Source: a virus. Taken from it: DNA of 26,925 nt. Where the stretch lies: IMG/VR virus record IMGVR_UViG_3300040815_002406, positions 1 through 26,925 of that record; one strand, written 5' to 3'. The position numbers and the translations under genes are program-made. The notes beneath the pieces were generated by a model that searched no databases, was not told the DNA's origin, and saw nothing but the letters and a program-made list of their open reading frames with translations. This document shows, one piece after another, positions 14,081 through 24,434 of this stretch. How positions within the stretch are numbered: the stretch's first letter is position 1; every line of letters begins with the position of its first letter.

Positions 14081-14496
14081 TGGCATTTGGAGCAATACAA
14101 AAATACCCTCTCGAAGTAACTAGTTCTTTAAGACCACAAAGAGCTATTGGGGTAAGTATTCCTTTCAATGCTGATGCTGTTTTTAGATCAACATATACAA
14201 CAGCAGACCAAATTAAATCTAACTTAACTAATTACTTTTTAACTAATAAAGGAGAAAGAGTATTTAATCCTAATTTTGGTTCAAGTATAAGAGAATATGT
14301 TTTTGAACAATTAACTAATCAAACTTATGCTAGTTTAGAAAAAGTTATTCAAGAAGATGTTCAACAATATTTTCCTAATGTTACTATTGAAGCCTTAAAT
14401 ATATATGGGTTTGAAGATAGTAATGAAATGCAAATAGAATTAACTTACTCAGTTAGAAATTTTGGAATAAATGATCAAATAAACATTACAATATAA
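14080..14496 (+). CDS. 25: Baseplate wedge protein gp25
   Basis: The 138-aa protein matches the gp25/GpW family in length and motifs. AIGVSIPFNADAVFRSTY is followed by NLTNYFLTNKGERVFNPNFG (about 48-67), then IREYVFEQ. The GERVFNP.FG signature is characteristic. T4 gp25 (132 aa) is a small wedge protein that anchors the sheath-like arm to the inner baseplate; related proteins occur in contractile injection systems. TAATG overlaps join it to the genes on either side, gp6 following directly as in other contractile tails. Codon use is typical of the late genes: all six Arg codons are AGA. Confidence 0.93.
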   Translation: MAFGAIQKYPLEVTSSLRPQRAIGVSIPFNADAVFRSTYTTADQIKSNLTNYFLTNKGERVFNPNFGSSIREYVFEQLTNQTYASLEKVIQEDVQQYFPNVTIEALNIYGFEDSNEMQIELTYSVRNFGINDQINITI

Positions 14497-16343
14497 TGGC
14501 CAACGTTAATAGAAATATAAATTATCTAAATAGGGACTTTACAAGTTTTAGAAATGCTTTAATTGAATATTCTAAAACATACTTCCCTCAAACCTATAAT
14601 GACTTTACTCCAGCATCACCAGGAATGATGTTTATGGAAATGGCTGCTTATGTTGGAGATGTAATGTCCTTTTATTTGGATAACCAAGTACAAGAAACAT
14701 TTTTACAATATTCTAGACAAGTAACTAATATATTTGATTTAGCTTATATGTTAGGTTATAAACCTAAAGCAACAAATGTAGCAGTTGTTGATGTTGATTT
14801 TTACCAACAAGTACCAGCAATTGGGTCTGGAGCAAGTAATGTTCCTGATTATACTTATGCTTTAACATTACCTTCTAATACTCAAGTTAATAATGGAAGT
14901 GTAAATTTTATATGTGAAGATCCTATTAACTTTGCAGAAAGTAGTTCTTTAGACCCAACTGAAGTTTCAGTCTATGAAATAGCAGCAGGTGAACCTTTAT
15001 TTTATCTTCTAAAGAAAACAAGACAAGCATATTCAGCTACTATAAAAGAAACAACTTTTACATTTGGTAGTTATGAGGCGTTTCCAACTGTTTTAATTGA
15101 TGATTCAAATATTGTAGGTATTTTAGATATTACTGATACTGAAGGAAATGTATGGTATGAAGTTGATTATATAGGCCAAGAAATGATTATGGATTCAGTT
15201 AAAAATACTAACCAAAACAATCCAAACTTTTCTTCAGGAGAAAACGCTCCTTATTTACTTCAACTTAAAAAAGTACAACGTAGATTTGCTACTCGTTTAT
15301 TAGATGCTACTACTTTACAAATTCAATTCGGAGCAGGTAACCCTTCAGATAGTGATGAAGTTATTATCCCTAATCCAAATAATGTGGGTTTAGGATTACC
15401 TTTTGGTAAAGATAGTTTAACAGTAGCTTACTCTCCTACTAACTTCTTGTATACAGATACTTATGGTATTGCTCCTGTTAACACAACTTTAACAGTGAGG
15501 TATTTAACCGGTGGAGGAATAAATTCTAATGTAGCTTCAAATTCTATAACTACTATAGTAACAAATCCTACCTTTTTAAATAATGGATTAAATACAACTG
15601 TCGCTAATAATATATTAACATCATTAATATCAACTAACCCTCAAGCCGCTTCAGGTGGTAGATCAGGAGATTCAGCTAATGAAGTTAGACAAAATACTTT
15701 AGCCAACTACCAGGCCCAATTACGTAACATTACCCAAGATGATTATTTAGTTAGAGCACTTTCAATGCCTGCTAAATATGGCGGTGTTGCTAAAGCATAT
15801 ATTGAACCTACTAAAGCTTCAAATATAACCCTAGGAGAAACTGTATCTACACTAGACTTATATGTTTTGGGATATAATAATCAAGGACAATTAGTTAATA
15901 CATCTAATACGGTTAAACAAAACTTAATAAACTATTTATCACAATATAGGGCTGTTAATGACTCAGTAAGAGTTAAAGATGCTTTTATTGTAAATATAGG
16001 TGTTAATTTCCAAATTATAACCTTACCAAACTATAATAATAATGATGTCTTGCTTAAATGTATAACAGCTTTACAAAACTTCTTTAATATTGATAATACC
16101 CAAATCAACCAAACAATTCCTTTAAGTACTTTATATATTATTTTAGATAGGATTCAAGGAGTTCAAACAGTTAAAAATATAACAATTACTAATAAAGTAG
16201 GAGCTAGTTTAGGATATAGTAATTATGCTTATGATATAGAAGGAGCAACATCAAATAATACTATATACCCTTCAATTGATCCTATGATTTTTGAAGTTAA
16301 ATACCCTAACACAGATATTCAAGGCAAAGTAGTACCTCTATAA
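14496..16343 (+). CDS. 6: Baseplate wedge protein gp6 (baseplate J-like)
   Basis: The 615-aa protein opens with NYLNRDFTSFRNALIEYSKT. It continues with PASPGMMFMEMAAYVGDVMS and FYLDNQVQETFLQYSRQ (about 41-77), the gp6/baseplate-J signature. The central part includes LPFGKDSLTVAYSPTNFLY and GGRSGDSANEVRQNTLANYQ, also typical of gp6. T4 gp6 (660 aa) forms dimers that knit the six wedges into the inner baseplate ring. It directly follows gp25 by TAATG, matching the conserved order of contractile-tail loci. Confidence 0.92.
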   Translation: MANVNRNINYLNRDFTSFRNALIEYSKTYFPQTYNDFTPASPGMMFMEMAAYVGDVMSFYLDNQVQETFLQYSRQVTNIFDLAYMLGYKPKATNVAVVDVDFYQQVPAIGSGASNVPDYTYALTLPSNTQVNNGSVNFICEDPINFAESSSLDPTEVSVYEIAAGEPLFYLLKKTRQAYSATIKETTFTFGSYEAFPTVLIDDSNIVGILDITDTEGNVWYEVDYIGQEMIMDSVKNTNQNNPNFSSGENAPYLLQLKKVQRRFATRLLDATTLQIQFGAGNPSDSDEVIIPNPNNVGLGLPFGKDSLTVAYSPTNFLYTDTYGIAPVNTTLTVRYLTGGGINSNVASNSITTIVTNPTFLNNGLNTTVANNILTSLISTNPQAASGGRSGDSANEVRQNTLANYQAQLRNITQDDYLVRALSMPAKYGGVAKAYIEPTKASNITLGETVSTLDLYVLGYNNQGQLVNTSNTVKQNLINYLSQYRAVNDSVRVKDAFIVNIGVNFQIITLPNYNNNDVLLKCITALQNFFNIDNTQINQTIPLSTLYIILDRIQGVQTVKNITITNKVGASLGYSNYAYDIEGATSNNTIYPSIDPMIFEVKYPNTDIQGKVVPL

Positions 16344-16352
16344 TAAAATAAA

Positions 16353-17564
16353 ATGGCAGTATATAAAATATTCCCTACCAAAGACGCAACAATATATTCT
16401 CTATTCCCTAACATGAATACAGGGTTAGATGAAATGATTGAATCTACTCTTACTACTTTTGCTTATTCAACTGTTAATCCCCAAGCAAGCAGATTTTTAG
16501 TAGCTTTTGATGCTGCCACTATTGAAAATATTTTAGAGTCTACTTCTTATATTGGTATAAGTGGCTCATCTCAGTTATTAGATACTGGCTCTTGGACAGC
16601 AAATTTAAGATGTTTTGTTGCAACCACTACTGGTTTAGAAATAAACCCAACAGGAACTTTATTAGAAGTATACCCAATATCAGGTTCTTGGTCTATGGGA
16701 ACAGGAAGATATTTAGATGAACCTATTTCAACTGATGGAACAAGTTGGTACTGGAGAAATTATTCAGGAAGTGAAGCTTGGTCAACAACAGCTTATAATC
16801 CTTATTCTACAGGTTCATACACAGGTTCATCAAATGATAGAAACATTAATGGTTACGCTGGAGGAGGTACTTGGTTTACAGGTTCAACTGTATCTTATTT
16901 TAATACAGATACTTATCCTTTAAGAGCTACTCAATCATTTTCTTATTCAAGTGATAAAGATTTAAATGTAGATATTTCTAATGTTATTAGGGCTTGGTAT
17001 ACTGGGGCTATTCCAAATGATGTTTTTGATGGATTTATTGTTAAACAAAATCCTGAATTTGTAAATAATGTTAATTACCAACCAGAATTAAAGTATTATT
17101 CTTTAGATACAAATACTATTTATCCTCCTCAGTTGGAGTTTAAATGGAATGATTGGACTTATAATACTTCATCAGCAGTTTCAGTAATTTCAGCTACACC
17201 TGCAACCGTTACTTTAGAACAAAATCCAGGAGTATTTAATTTAGATAGTGTAAATGTCTTTAGAGTAAATTGTAGACCTACATATCCCCCTAAAGTTTAT
17301 CAAACTGCTTCTTTATATACTACAAATTATTACTTACCAACAGCATCTTATTATGCGGTTAAAGACTTAGATACTGATGAGTTTGTAATAGATTTTGATA
17401 CAACATATACAAAAATAAGTGCTGACTCAAATGGTAATTACTTTAAATTATTCATGTCAGGACTAGAACCAGAAAGATACTATAAAATCTTAATTAAGAG
17501 TACAATAGGAAGTTCAACTGTAGTTTTTGATGACAATTATTATTTTAAAATAATTAATGGCTAA
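16353..17564 (+). CDS. Tail structural protein with DNRLRE-like N-terminal region
   Basis: The 403-aa protein starts with YKIFPTKDATIYSLFPNMNT (about 4-23) and later SRFLVAFDAATI. This pattern recalls the DNRLRE/CBM96-like beta domain of surface proteins. The middle is rich in Trp, Tyr, Ser and Gly with SGS and TGS turns; the C-terminal part (GLEPERYYKILIKST) looks like a beta-sandwich. It lies 9 bases after gp6 and overlaps the next gene by 8 bases. It probably belongs to the outer baseplate, where T4 places gp7-gp10, but I cannot assign an equivalent. Confidence 0.75.
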   Translation: MAVYKIFPTKDATIYSLFPNMNTGLDEMIESTLTTFAYSTVNPQASRFLVAFDAATIENILESTSYIGISGSSQLLDTGSWTANLRCFVATTTGLEINPTGTLLEVYPISGSWSMGTGRYLDEPISTDGTSWYWRNYSGSEAWSTTAYNPYSTGSYTGSSNDRNINGYAGGGTWFTGSTVSYFNTDTYPLRATQSFSYSSDKDLNVDISNVIRAWYTGAIPNDVFDGFIVKQNPEFVNNVNYQPELKYYSLDTNTIYPPQLEFKWNDWTYNTSSAVSVISATPATVTLEQNPGVFNLDSVNVFRVNCRPTYPPKVYQTASLYTTNYYLPTASYYAVKDLDTDEFVIDFDTTYTKISADSNGNYFKLFMSGLEPERYYKILIKSTIGSSTVVFDDNYYFKIING

Positions 17565-17922
17565 CGTTAATCTAAATAAAGAGGTTTATAATAGAACCCA
17601 ATTTAAAAGAGTAGTAAACACTAACTTTACTCAGTTGGTAGATACTACTCCTCAAGTAACATCCTCTGTAACTGATATTTTAGATCCTAATATTATAAAC
17701 CTTAGAATAAATGAATTTTTTGATTCTTATTCTTCTTTATTCTATGATATACCTAAATTTGGAGATACAAACTCTCATGAGTACCTTATAAAAACAAGTG
17801 GTGAATATGTAGGAACTATAAATTTTCCTGATGACACTGTAAATGCTCTTATTGACGAAATAAACTCTTTAAGACTACAAAACCAACAATTGCAACAACA
17901 ACTAATATCAGGTAGTATATAA
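17557..17922 (+). CDS. Small baseplate-region protein
   Basis: The 121-aa protein begins MANVNLNKEVYNRTQFKRVV, similar in style to the gp6 start. It has a middle segment FFDSYSSLFYDIPKFGDTNS and ends in a Leu/Gln coiled coil (about 105-117, LRLQNQQLQQQL). It overlaps the preceding gene by 8 bases and the giant 1587-aa gene by TAATG, so all three are probably made together. It may be an oligomerising linker in the baseplate; no family name is known to me. Confidence 0.75.
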   Translation: MANVNLNKEVYNRTQFKRVVNTNFTQLVDTTPQVTSSVTDILDPNIINLRINEFFDSYSSLFYDIPKFGDTNSHEYLIKTSGEYVGTINFPDDTVNALIDEINSLRLQNQQLQQQLISGSI

Positions 17923-20900
17923 TGGCTGAAAACTATACCATAGAACAAATCCCATATAGTACAATATTTAACGTTCCTTCCTTAACTGAACAGGATAGTA
18001 ATCTTATTACTACAGTATCAGAAGATGGCTATATATCAACCTCAGGAAGCAATGTTGAGTTTGGTATATATGATTTAAATAAAAATTTATTATACTATAA
18101 TCCTAATTACAATAGTTGGTCCTCTGAAGGTCTAGGTAATAATGTAGAAAACAATACCCTAAATACCCTTAATATAGACCCAGGAACTGATGTAATAAAC
18201 GCTGGGTATGATTATGGAAATGTTTATACTGTATATAATTTCTTTGATAATGAACTTGGATCATCTGATATTAACAGATATTATATAAGTGAAATATCTT
18301 CTGATAGAACAGAAATTAGAATTGATAATGTTAATATTTCTAACGCTAGTTTAGAGGTTTTATATGATGAATTCTTTGCTAAATTTAATTTAGATACTAC
18401 TTATGATTATTTCTATTTAAATTTTGGTAACAATGATTTAGTAATAGCTACCAATGTTTATTTAGATAAAAGTTCATCTGATTATAGTATTTTAATTAAA
18501 CTATATCAACCATTACCTAATAATTACACAGTAAAATCTACATGTTATGTAAGTTCAAATGCTGCTGACCCTATAGCTTATTCGATAGTTTATAATAATG
18601 ATTTAGGTACTATTGATGATATTATTAATATTCAAGGTCCAAATACTAACCTGAATATTAATTCTTTAATTGCTAATTCTACAACTCTTCAAAATTATGA
18701 TTCTTTAACTAATACAGTTAATACTAGCTCATTAAACCAGTTAAAAAGTTTATTAGAAGAAAGAGGAGTAGAAATTAATATTGATTATACAGACTATTCT
18801 AATTTTGTATTTTTCTCATCAGCAAAATCAAGACTAGAAAATTTTTATGCTAAAGCTAAACAAATTGAAGATTATAACACTGAGATAGCTGCTTTAGATA
18901 CTTTAACTTCAACCCCTGGATCAAGTGGTAGTGTTGTTATTATACAACAATATATAACTAATATAATTGAAAATTTTGATGGTTATGAATATTATCTTTA
19001 TTTCGAATCAGGAAGTAAAGCATGGCCTAAAACAAATTCAGAACCACCTTACTTATTAGCTTCTACAGGTTCAGCAGCTGTATTAAATTGGTATGGTGAT
19101 GATACTTATGGAGCTCCATATTATGGAGGTCAATTATATTCTGCCTCTTTATATGATGATGATAACCAAGATATTTTAACAAATACTCTTCCTGATTATT
19201 TACAGGATTATGATAGTGAAAACTATTTAACATTTGTTAAAATGGCTGGTCAATCTTTTGATAACATTTGGGTGTATATCAAAAGTATAAGTGATAAAAC
19301 AAACACAGATAACCGTTTAGACTATGGTGCCCCTTCAGGCATTATAGCTGATATATTAAGATCATTTGGTGTTAATATATACTCTAACAATTTTTCAGTA
19401 GACAATACCTACCCATCATTATTAGGTATAGGAGCTGATGGTCAATTATATCCTACAGGAAGTGAAGTAATTAATACTTTTGTAAGTGCCTCTTATATTC
19501 CTATCACTTTAGATGATGTTAATAAATTAACTTATAAGAGATTATATCATAACTTACCATACATTCTTAAGAAAAAAGGTACAGTTGAAGGTTTAAGAGC
19601 CTTAATTACTTTATTTGGTATTCCTGATACAATTTTAAGAATTAATGAGTTTGGAGGTAAAGATAAAAACTTTAATACTTGGGATAACTGGCAAAATGAA
19701 TTTAATTATGCTTTTTATACCAGTGGATCTTATTTTGTAAGTTCATCTTTTGCTCTTAATTCTGCTTGGTCAGCTGATAGTGATAACCCTCAAGCTGTAG
19801 AGTTTAGATTTAAAGCAGATGCTTTACCACAAAATACAGCTAGTATAACTTCTCAAAGTTTATTCGAAACAGATGAGAATGTTAAATTAATTTTAAGATA
19901 TACAGGCTCAGGATACACTACTTCATCTTTTATTTCAAGTAGTGCTGATCCAGTAGATCCTTATTATCAATATGCTTTAGTAGATTTTATACCAGACCCA
20001 TCATCACCAAATAATTCAGCTAGTGTTTATTTACCTATATTCAATGAAACATGGTGGTCAGTATTAGTTAATAAAAATGGAACTGATTATGATTTATATG
20101 TAAAAAGTAAAAATTATAATGATTCAAATATTAATACTTTAGGTTTCCAAGCTTCAGCTTCTATCTCATCAACAGAAACAGCTTGGAATGCTAGTACAAC
20201 AGCTTACTTTGGTATTTCATCCTCATTAACGGATAATATATTTACAGGTTCTTTCCAAGAAGTAAGATACTATACAGTGCCTTTATCTGAAAGTCATTTT
20301 GATGCTTATGTAATGAATCCTTATTCAATAGAAGGATATGATTATTTAGCGTTTAGAGCTACACTTGGAGGTGAATTATATACAGGATCAACTTCTGTTC
20401 ATCCTAAAATAACTGGTTCTTGGACAACTACTTCTTCATTTGCTTCAAATAGTAATTTCTATGTAAGTAGTAGTGTGTTTAATACTAACACAGAATATAT
20501 CTACTTTGATCAAGTACCAGCAGGTATTCAAACCCCTATATCTAATAAAATTAGAACTAAAAATACAATTTTACCTTATAGTGGAAGTGAAGCAAATATA
20601 CCTAACGCTGATGTATTATCACCATTTGTCTCTATTCAACAAGAAGAATCCATAAGTGGAAGCTATACACCAGACATCAATTATGTTGAGATAGCATTTT
20701 CTCCTCAAAATGAAATTAATGAAGATATTAACTCATCTTTAGGTTATTTTAATATTGGAGATTATATAGGTGATCCTAGATTAACATCTACAACAGATGA
20801 ATCTTATCCTGACTTAGATGCTTTAAGGGAAACTTATTTTGAAAAATATAAAGCCAATTATGATTGGTGGGATTTTATAAGATTAATTAAATATTATGAT

Positions 20901-22685
20901 AACTCATTATTTAAGATCTTAAAAGATTATACTCCTGCAAGAGCAGGATTAAGTACAGGTGTTGTTATTAAACAACATTTATTAGAAAGAAATAAATATC
21001 CTGTACCACAATTAGACACACAAACAACCACTTCTTTTTACAGTGGAAGTACTTGGAATACACCTGGTGTTTATCAAGACTTAACTTTAACAGGTTCAAT
21101 TTCTGTTGAAGAAACAATAGGATCAAATGGTGGTTCATTCCCTGATACTTTTTATATTACAGCCACTTCAGCCTCATTCTTAATAGAACCAGGACAAGTA
21201 GGTAGAATATTCTTATCACAATCAGGAGTTCATAATGTTACATTTGCTTTCTCTTCTTCAGATGGAGGTGGTTCAGCTACTACAGCTTTAAAAGTTTATG
21301 ATAGCGCTAGTTTACCATCAACATTTGCTGCTAGAAACTTAACTACTATAGCTACATCCTCACAGTTAAATGGTTACTATGAAGAAACACTTAACTTTAA
21401 CCATAACTTTACTTCAGGATATATTTTAATAGCTAATGATGATTATTCAGGCTCAGCAGATATAACTGTAACACAAGTTACAGCCTCTCATTTACCTTCA
21501 ATTACTAGAATAATTCAAACACTTTCAGGTTCAGTTGAAAAATACTATACAAATGAATATGAGTTTAATGGTGAATTAGAAGGATCTGAATATGTTGTTA
21601 CTGATGGGAATTTATCAAACAATGTAATTAACCAAACTCAAGTTTATACAACTGGTGGTTGGTATGATGGAGGTAATAGCGCAGCACCATCAAGACTATT
21701 ATTTGATTCAGGTTCACAAAGAGTACTTTATAATTTTAACCCAACTAGAACATACTATGTAAGTTTTGAAGCCAGAATATGGGGTGGACCATTGGGAACA
21801 ATTCCTGTTAGATTAGTTGATAATACAGGAAGAGTATTATTTAGTGGTTCAGCTACTGGTGCTTCTACAGCCTCTTTATCAGTGAATAAAGCTGAATTTA
21901 CAAATGCCTTCCCTAATTTATATTGGCAAGTACAAACAGGAACTTATACACCTACAGGATATTCAGCTAGTATAAATGATGTTTATTTTTATGAAGCCAT
22001 ACAAGATGATTTAGATAACGCTCCTGTTGAAAATTTTATAGACACCTATAGAATTAATAATAATTTATTTGATTTAGATTTTTCTAGTAATCCTAATATA
22101 GCTATAAATAAATTAACAGTTGTATCTGGAAGTGGTACAAGAGCAACAGTTCCTGATTCTAATTATACTATAGCTAAGAGTGCTAATCCTAGATATTTTG
22201 GTTGTAAAGTTGAGACTTATAATTCAAGATCCGCTTCTGAATCTTATCCTGAATATTTCGCTTATGCTCAATATACAGAATTAGTAGACTCATCAGTTGG
22301 TTTTTCTAACCCAACAGGACGAGTTAAAATAACAGCCTTAATTGATACTGATGGTAATTCATTCTCTATAGATAATAGAGGAAATAATTTAGGAATAGTC
22401 CAAAATTTATTTGCCTCAGGCAGCCCAGTAACATTTATTTGGCCAACAGCTGACACTGGTAGTGCTATAACAAGTAGTAATTATAATGTTTTAATACCTG
22501 GAGGTATAACAGGACCTTTAACTCTTGTTCCTACAGCTAGTGAAACAATAGTAACAATAGATAATTACTTTGATAGAGACACCGCTAATCTTAATGGAAT
22601 TTTAATTCCACCTAATTTTAACCCTTACTTTACAGGCTCTTTTGTAGAATTAGCACAACAAGCTGGCTTCTTTAAAACCTTGTAA
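17922..22685 (+). CDS. Large baseplate/tail protein with LamG-like domain (1587 aa)
   Basis: This is the largest gene of the window. Residues about 537-580 contain LYHNLPYILKKKGTVEGLRA and LITLFGIPDTILRINEFGG, a helical segment reminiscent of P2 gpI-type wedge proteins. Residues about 593-806 form a concanavalin-like LamG region (VEFRFKADALP, WWSVLVNKNGTDYDLYV, GSFQEVRYYTVPLSE) that may bind carbohydrate. Residues about 972-1028 hold WWDFIRLIKYYDNSLFKILK and DYTPARAGLS. The C-terminal third is beta-rich with many SGS/TGS turns. Its location after gp25 and gp6 suits a gp7-like wedge protein that also carries host-contact domains. That equivalence is inference. Confidence 0.78.
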   Translation: MAENYTIEQIPYSTIFNVPSLTEQDSNLITTVSEDGYISTSGSNVEFGIYDLNKNLLYYNPNYNSWSSEGLGNNVENNTLNTLNIDPGTDVINAGYDYGNVYTVYNFFDNELGSSDINRYYISEISSDRTEIRIDNVNISNASLEVLYDEFFAKFNLDTTYDYFYLNFGNNDLVIATNVYLDKSSSDYSILIKLYQPLPNNYTVKSTCYVSSNAADPIAYSIVYNNDLGTIDDIINIQGPNTNLNINSLIANSTTLQNYDSLTNTVNTSSLNQLKSLLEERGVEINIDYTDYSNFVFFSSAKSRLENFYAKAKQIEDYNTEIAALDTLTSTPGSSGSVVIIQQYITNIIENFDGYEYYLYFESGSKAWPKTNSEPPYLLASTGSAAVLNWYGDDTYGAPYYGGQLYSASLYDDDNQDILTNTLPDYLQDYDSENYLTFVKMAGQSFDNIWVYIKSISDKTNTDNRLDYGAPSGIIADILRSFGVNIYSNNFSVDNTYPSLLGIGADGQLYPTGSEVINTFVSASYIPITLDDVNKLTYKRLYHNLPYILKKKGTVEGLRALITLFGIPDTILRINEFGGKDKNFNTWDNWQNEFNYAFYTSGSYFVSSSFALNSAWSADSDNPQAVEFRFKADALPQNTASITSQSLFETDENVKLILRYTGSGYTTSSFISSSADPVDPYYQYALVDFIPDPSSPNNSASVYLPIFNETWWSVLVNKNGTDYDLYVKSKNYNDSNINTLGFQASASISSTETAWNASTTAYFGISSSLTDNIFTGSFQEVRYYTVPLSESHFDAYVMNPYSIEGYDYLAFRATLGGELYTGSTSVHPKITGSWTTTSSFASNSNFYVSSSVFNTNTEYIYFDQVPAGIQTPISNKIRTKNTILPYSGSEANIPNADVLSPFVSIQQEESISGSYTPDINYVEIAFSPQNEINEDINSSLGYFNIGDYIGDPRLTSTTDESYPDLDALRETYFEKYKANYDWWDFIRLIKYYDNSLFKILKDYTPARAGLSTGVVIKQHLLERNKYPVPQLDTQTTTSFYSGSTWNTPGVYQDLTLTGSISVEETIGSNGGSFPDTFYITATSASFLIEPGQVGRIFLSQSGVHNVTFAFSSSDGGGSATTALKVYDSASLPSTFAARNLTTIATSSQLNGYYEETLNFNHNFTSGYILIANDDYSGSADITVTQVTASHLPSITRIIQTLSGSVEKYYTNEYEFNGELEGSEYVVTDGNLSNNVINQTQVYTTGGWYDGGNSAAPSRLLFDSGSQRVLYNFNPTRTYYVSFEARIWGGPLGTIPVRLVDNTGRVLFSGSATGASTASLSVNKAEFTNAFPNLYWQVQTGTYTPTGYSASINDVYFYEAIQDDLDNAPVENFIDTYRINNNLFDLDFSSNPNIAINKLTVVSGSGTRATVPDSNYTIAKSANPRYFGCKVETYNSRSASESYPEYFAYAQYTELVDSSVGFSNPTGRVKITALIDTDGNSFSIDNRGNNLGIVQNLFASGSPVTFIWPTADTGSAITSSNYNVLIPGGITGPLTLVPTASETIVTIDNYFDRDTANLNGILIPPNFNPYFTGSFVELAQQAGFFKTL

Positions 22686-22705
22686 TTAAATTTGATAAAA
22701 TAATA

Positions 22706-22713
22706 TATTTATA
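22706..22713 (+). promoter_or_regulatory. Candidate late promoter (TATTTATA) of the distal tail operon
   Basis: TATATTTATAATAA lies in the 44-base gap after the 1587-aa gene. The core ends 16 bases before the ATG at 22730, leaving room for a short A-rich leader. It would drive the genes from 22730 to about 25891. Confidence 0.55.
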
Positions 22714-22729
22714 ATAAAACTACACAATA

Positions 22730-23371
22730 ATGGGATATTTAAATAATTCAGTAGTAACAGTAGATGCTATATTAACTACAAAAGGAAGAGAATTATTAGC
22801 TCAAGGTAATTTCCAAATTACACAATTTGCCTTAGCTGATGATGAAATTGATTATACTCTTTACAACCCTAATCACCCTTCAGGTTCTGCTTATTATGGT
22901 GAGGCACTCGTAAACATGCCTTTGCTAGAAGCGTTCCCTCAAGAAACTCAAACCATGAAATACAAGTTAGTAACTTTACCTCGTGGTACAGCTAAAATGC
23001 CTATTCTTGAAACCGTTTCTATTGTTAATATCAGACAGGGTCAAACACAAGTAATTGATCCTCAAACAGCTAACTACTTTAGTAGAAAAGAAGCTTCTGG
23101 TTATACATTTACAATTGCTGACGCTAGATTAATGTCAACATTTGAAGGTGTAGGTATTAACACAGACCAAGCAGCTGCTCTTAATCAGACAACAACTGTA
23201 GGTACAAGTGTATCTAAAACAGTTATTGGTACTACATTAAGCTTAAGAGGTACTACTGTTAATACATTATATGGAACCACAGCAACTACTTTATATACTA
23301 CATTAACAATTGTAGGTAGAGATAGTGGAGCTAGAGTTACTATTCCAGTCCAAGTAAACAAAACATCTTAA
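22730..23371 (+). CDS. Virion structural protein (conserved in T4-like phages)
   Basis: The 213-aa protein begins GYLNNSVVTVDAILTTKGRE. It continues LLAQGNFQITQFALADDEID and YTLYNPNHP (about 26-54). I recall this opening from conserved, unnamed structural proteins of T4-like marine phages. The C-terminal half is Thr-rich and beta-like (TVGTSVSKTVIGTTLSLRGT). It is the first gene behind a candidate late promoter and is followed after 10 bases by another structural gene. Its precise location in the virion is unknown. Confidence 0.72.
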   Translation: MGYLNNSVVTVDAILTTKGRELLAQGNFQITQFALADDEIDYTLYNPNHPSGSAYYGEALVNMPLLEAFPQETQTMKYKLVTLPRGTAKMPILETVSIVNIRQGQTQVIDPQTANYFSRKEASGYTFTIADARLMSTFEGVGINTDQAAALNQTTTVGTSVSKTVIGTTLSLRGTTVNTLYGTTATTLYTTLTIVGRDSGARVTIPVQVNKTS

Positions 23372-23381
23372 TATATAAAAA

Positions 23382-24431
23382 ATGTCATTTAAACAATTAG
23401 AAACCGATGATTTTGTAATAAGTACAGACGCTGTTGCCGCTGCAATGTGGACAACAGGAAACTCTACTTTAACACAATTTTACACTTCTTCAACCCAAGA
23501 AGCAGGAGCATCAGGTGATTTTTATTTAAACGTATACCAAACAGGGTCTGATTTATCTGGATCAGCAGTTCAATTTGCTGTTGCTTACGGTAACAAATAT
23601 GGTAGTGGTAGCTACGTTTATAATTTAGCAGTTGATGGTCATTCACCTTCTTCTACAGTGTATGGACAATATCAAAACTTAGTAATTGGAGATGAAAATA
23701 CAGACTTTGTTTTTGGAGCTGTAACACAATCTCAATTCCATGCTATTACATTTGAAAGAGCTAGATATAAAGAAAGCTTAATGTTAGGAACTTTAACATT
23801 AAATCTTTCAGGAAGTGCAGGTACTATATCTTTAACAGACAATAGCCAATATGTAGTTTCTGATTCATTTAATGAAGCAGGAAGAGTATATCAATTAATT
23901 TCAGGTTCAGCAGGTGTTAAATACACTAACAATGGTACTACTTCAGATGGTTATTCTGCTAAATCAGGATCATATGGTTGGTTCTTACCTGATATCGGAA
24001 CTATTCTTTTAAACTCTAAAGCCTTAGCTGAGCCAGCAATTAGTGGTGGTATTGCTTTTGGTTATAGTGGTTCAACAGGAGATAGTGGTTCACAAGTACC
24101 AACAGTTACTCCTATGGCCTCTATGTATAAAGCCATTTCAGGATCTACAGCTGCTTCATTTACAGCAAATTCTCAAGAAAATATTACTGCAGATTATATA
24201 TTTGTTAGACCTAGAAGTTCAGAATTTAACTACTCAGAAAACCCATCATTCATTTCAGGTTCAACAGGTGAAGTTTTATATTCTAGCTTTATTAATAGTC
24301 CAACAACTTATATTACAACTGTAGGTTTATATAATGATAGTAATGAATTATTAGCAGTAGCTAAACTTTCAAGACCATTACAAAAAGACTTTACTAAAGA
24401 AGCCTTGGTTAGAGTTAAATTAGACTTCTAA
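23382..24431 (+). CDS. Tail structural protein with shared C-terminal module (A)
   Basis: The 349-aa protein starts SFKQLETDDFVISTDAVAAA and includes YGSGSYVYNLAVDGHSPSST and LVIGDENTDFVFGAVTQSQF. The C-terminal 80 residues carry EFNYSENPSFISGSTGEVLY and TTYITTVGLYNDSNELLAVA followed by KLSRPL. The next gene ends in a clearly related module, so the two proteins share a C-terminal domain, presumably an attachment or trimerisation unit. The protein is Ser/Gly/Thr-rich and likely beta-structured. It is followed after 3 bases by its partner. I do not recognise a T4 counterpart. Confidence 0.75.
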   Translation: MSFKQLETDDFVISTDAVAAAMWTTGNSTLTQFYTSSTQEAGASGDFYLNVYQTGSDLSGSAVQFAVAYGNKYGSGSYVYNLAVDGHSPSSTVYGQYQNLVIGDENTDFVFGAVTQSQFHAITFERARYKESLMLGTLTLNLSGSAGTISLTDNSQYVVSDSFNEAGRVYQLISGSAGVKYTNNGTTSDGYSAKSGSYGWFLPDIGTILLNSKALAEPAISGGIAFGYSGSTGDSGSQVPTVTPMASMYKAISGSTAASFTANSQENITADYIFVRPRSSEFNYSENPSFISGSTGEVLYSSFINSPTTYITTVGLYNDSNELLAVAKLSRPLQKDFTKEALVRVKLDF

Positions 24432-24434
24432 TGA

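Noticed and set aside
24043-24324. Leu/Gln/Val-rich frame inside a tail gene
   Set aside because: It is an out-of-frame shadow of a well-supported structural gene, with low-complexity text.
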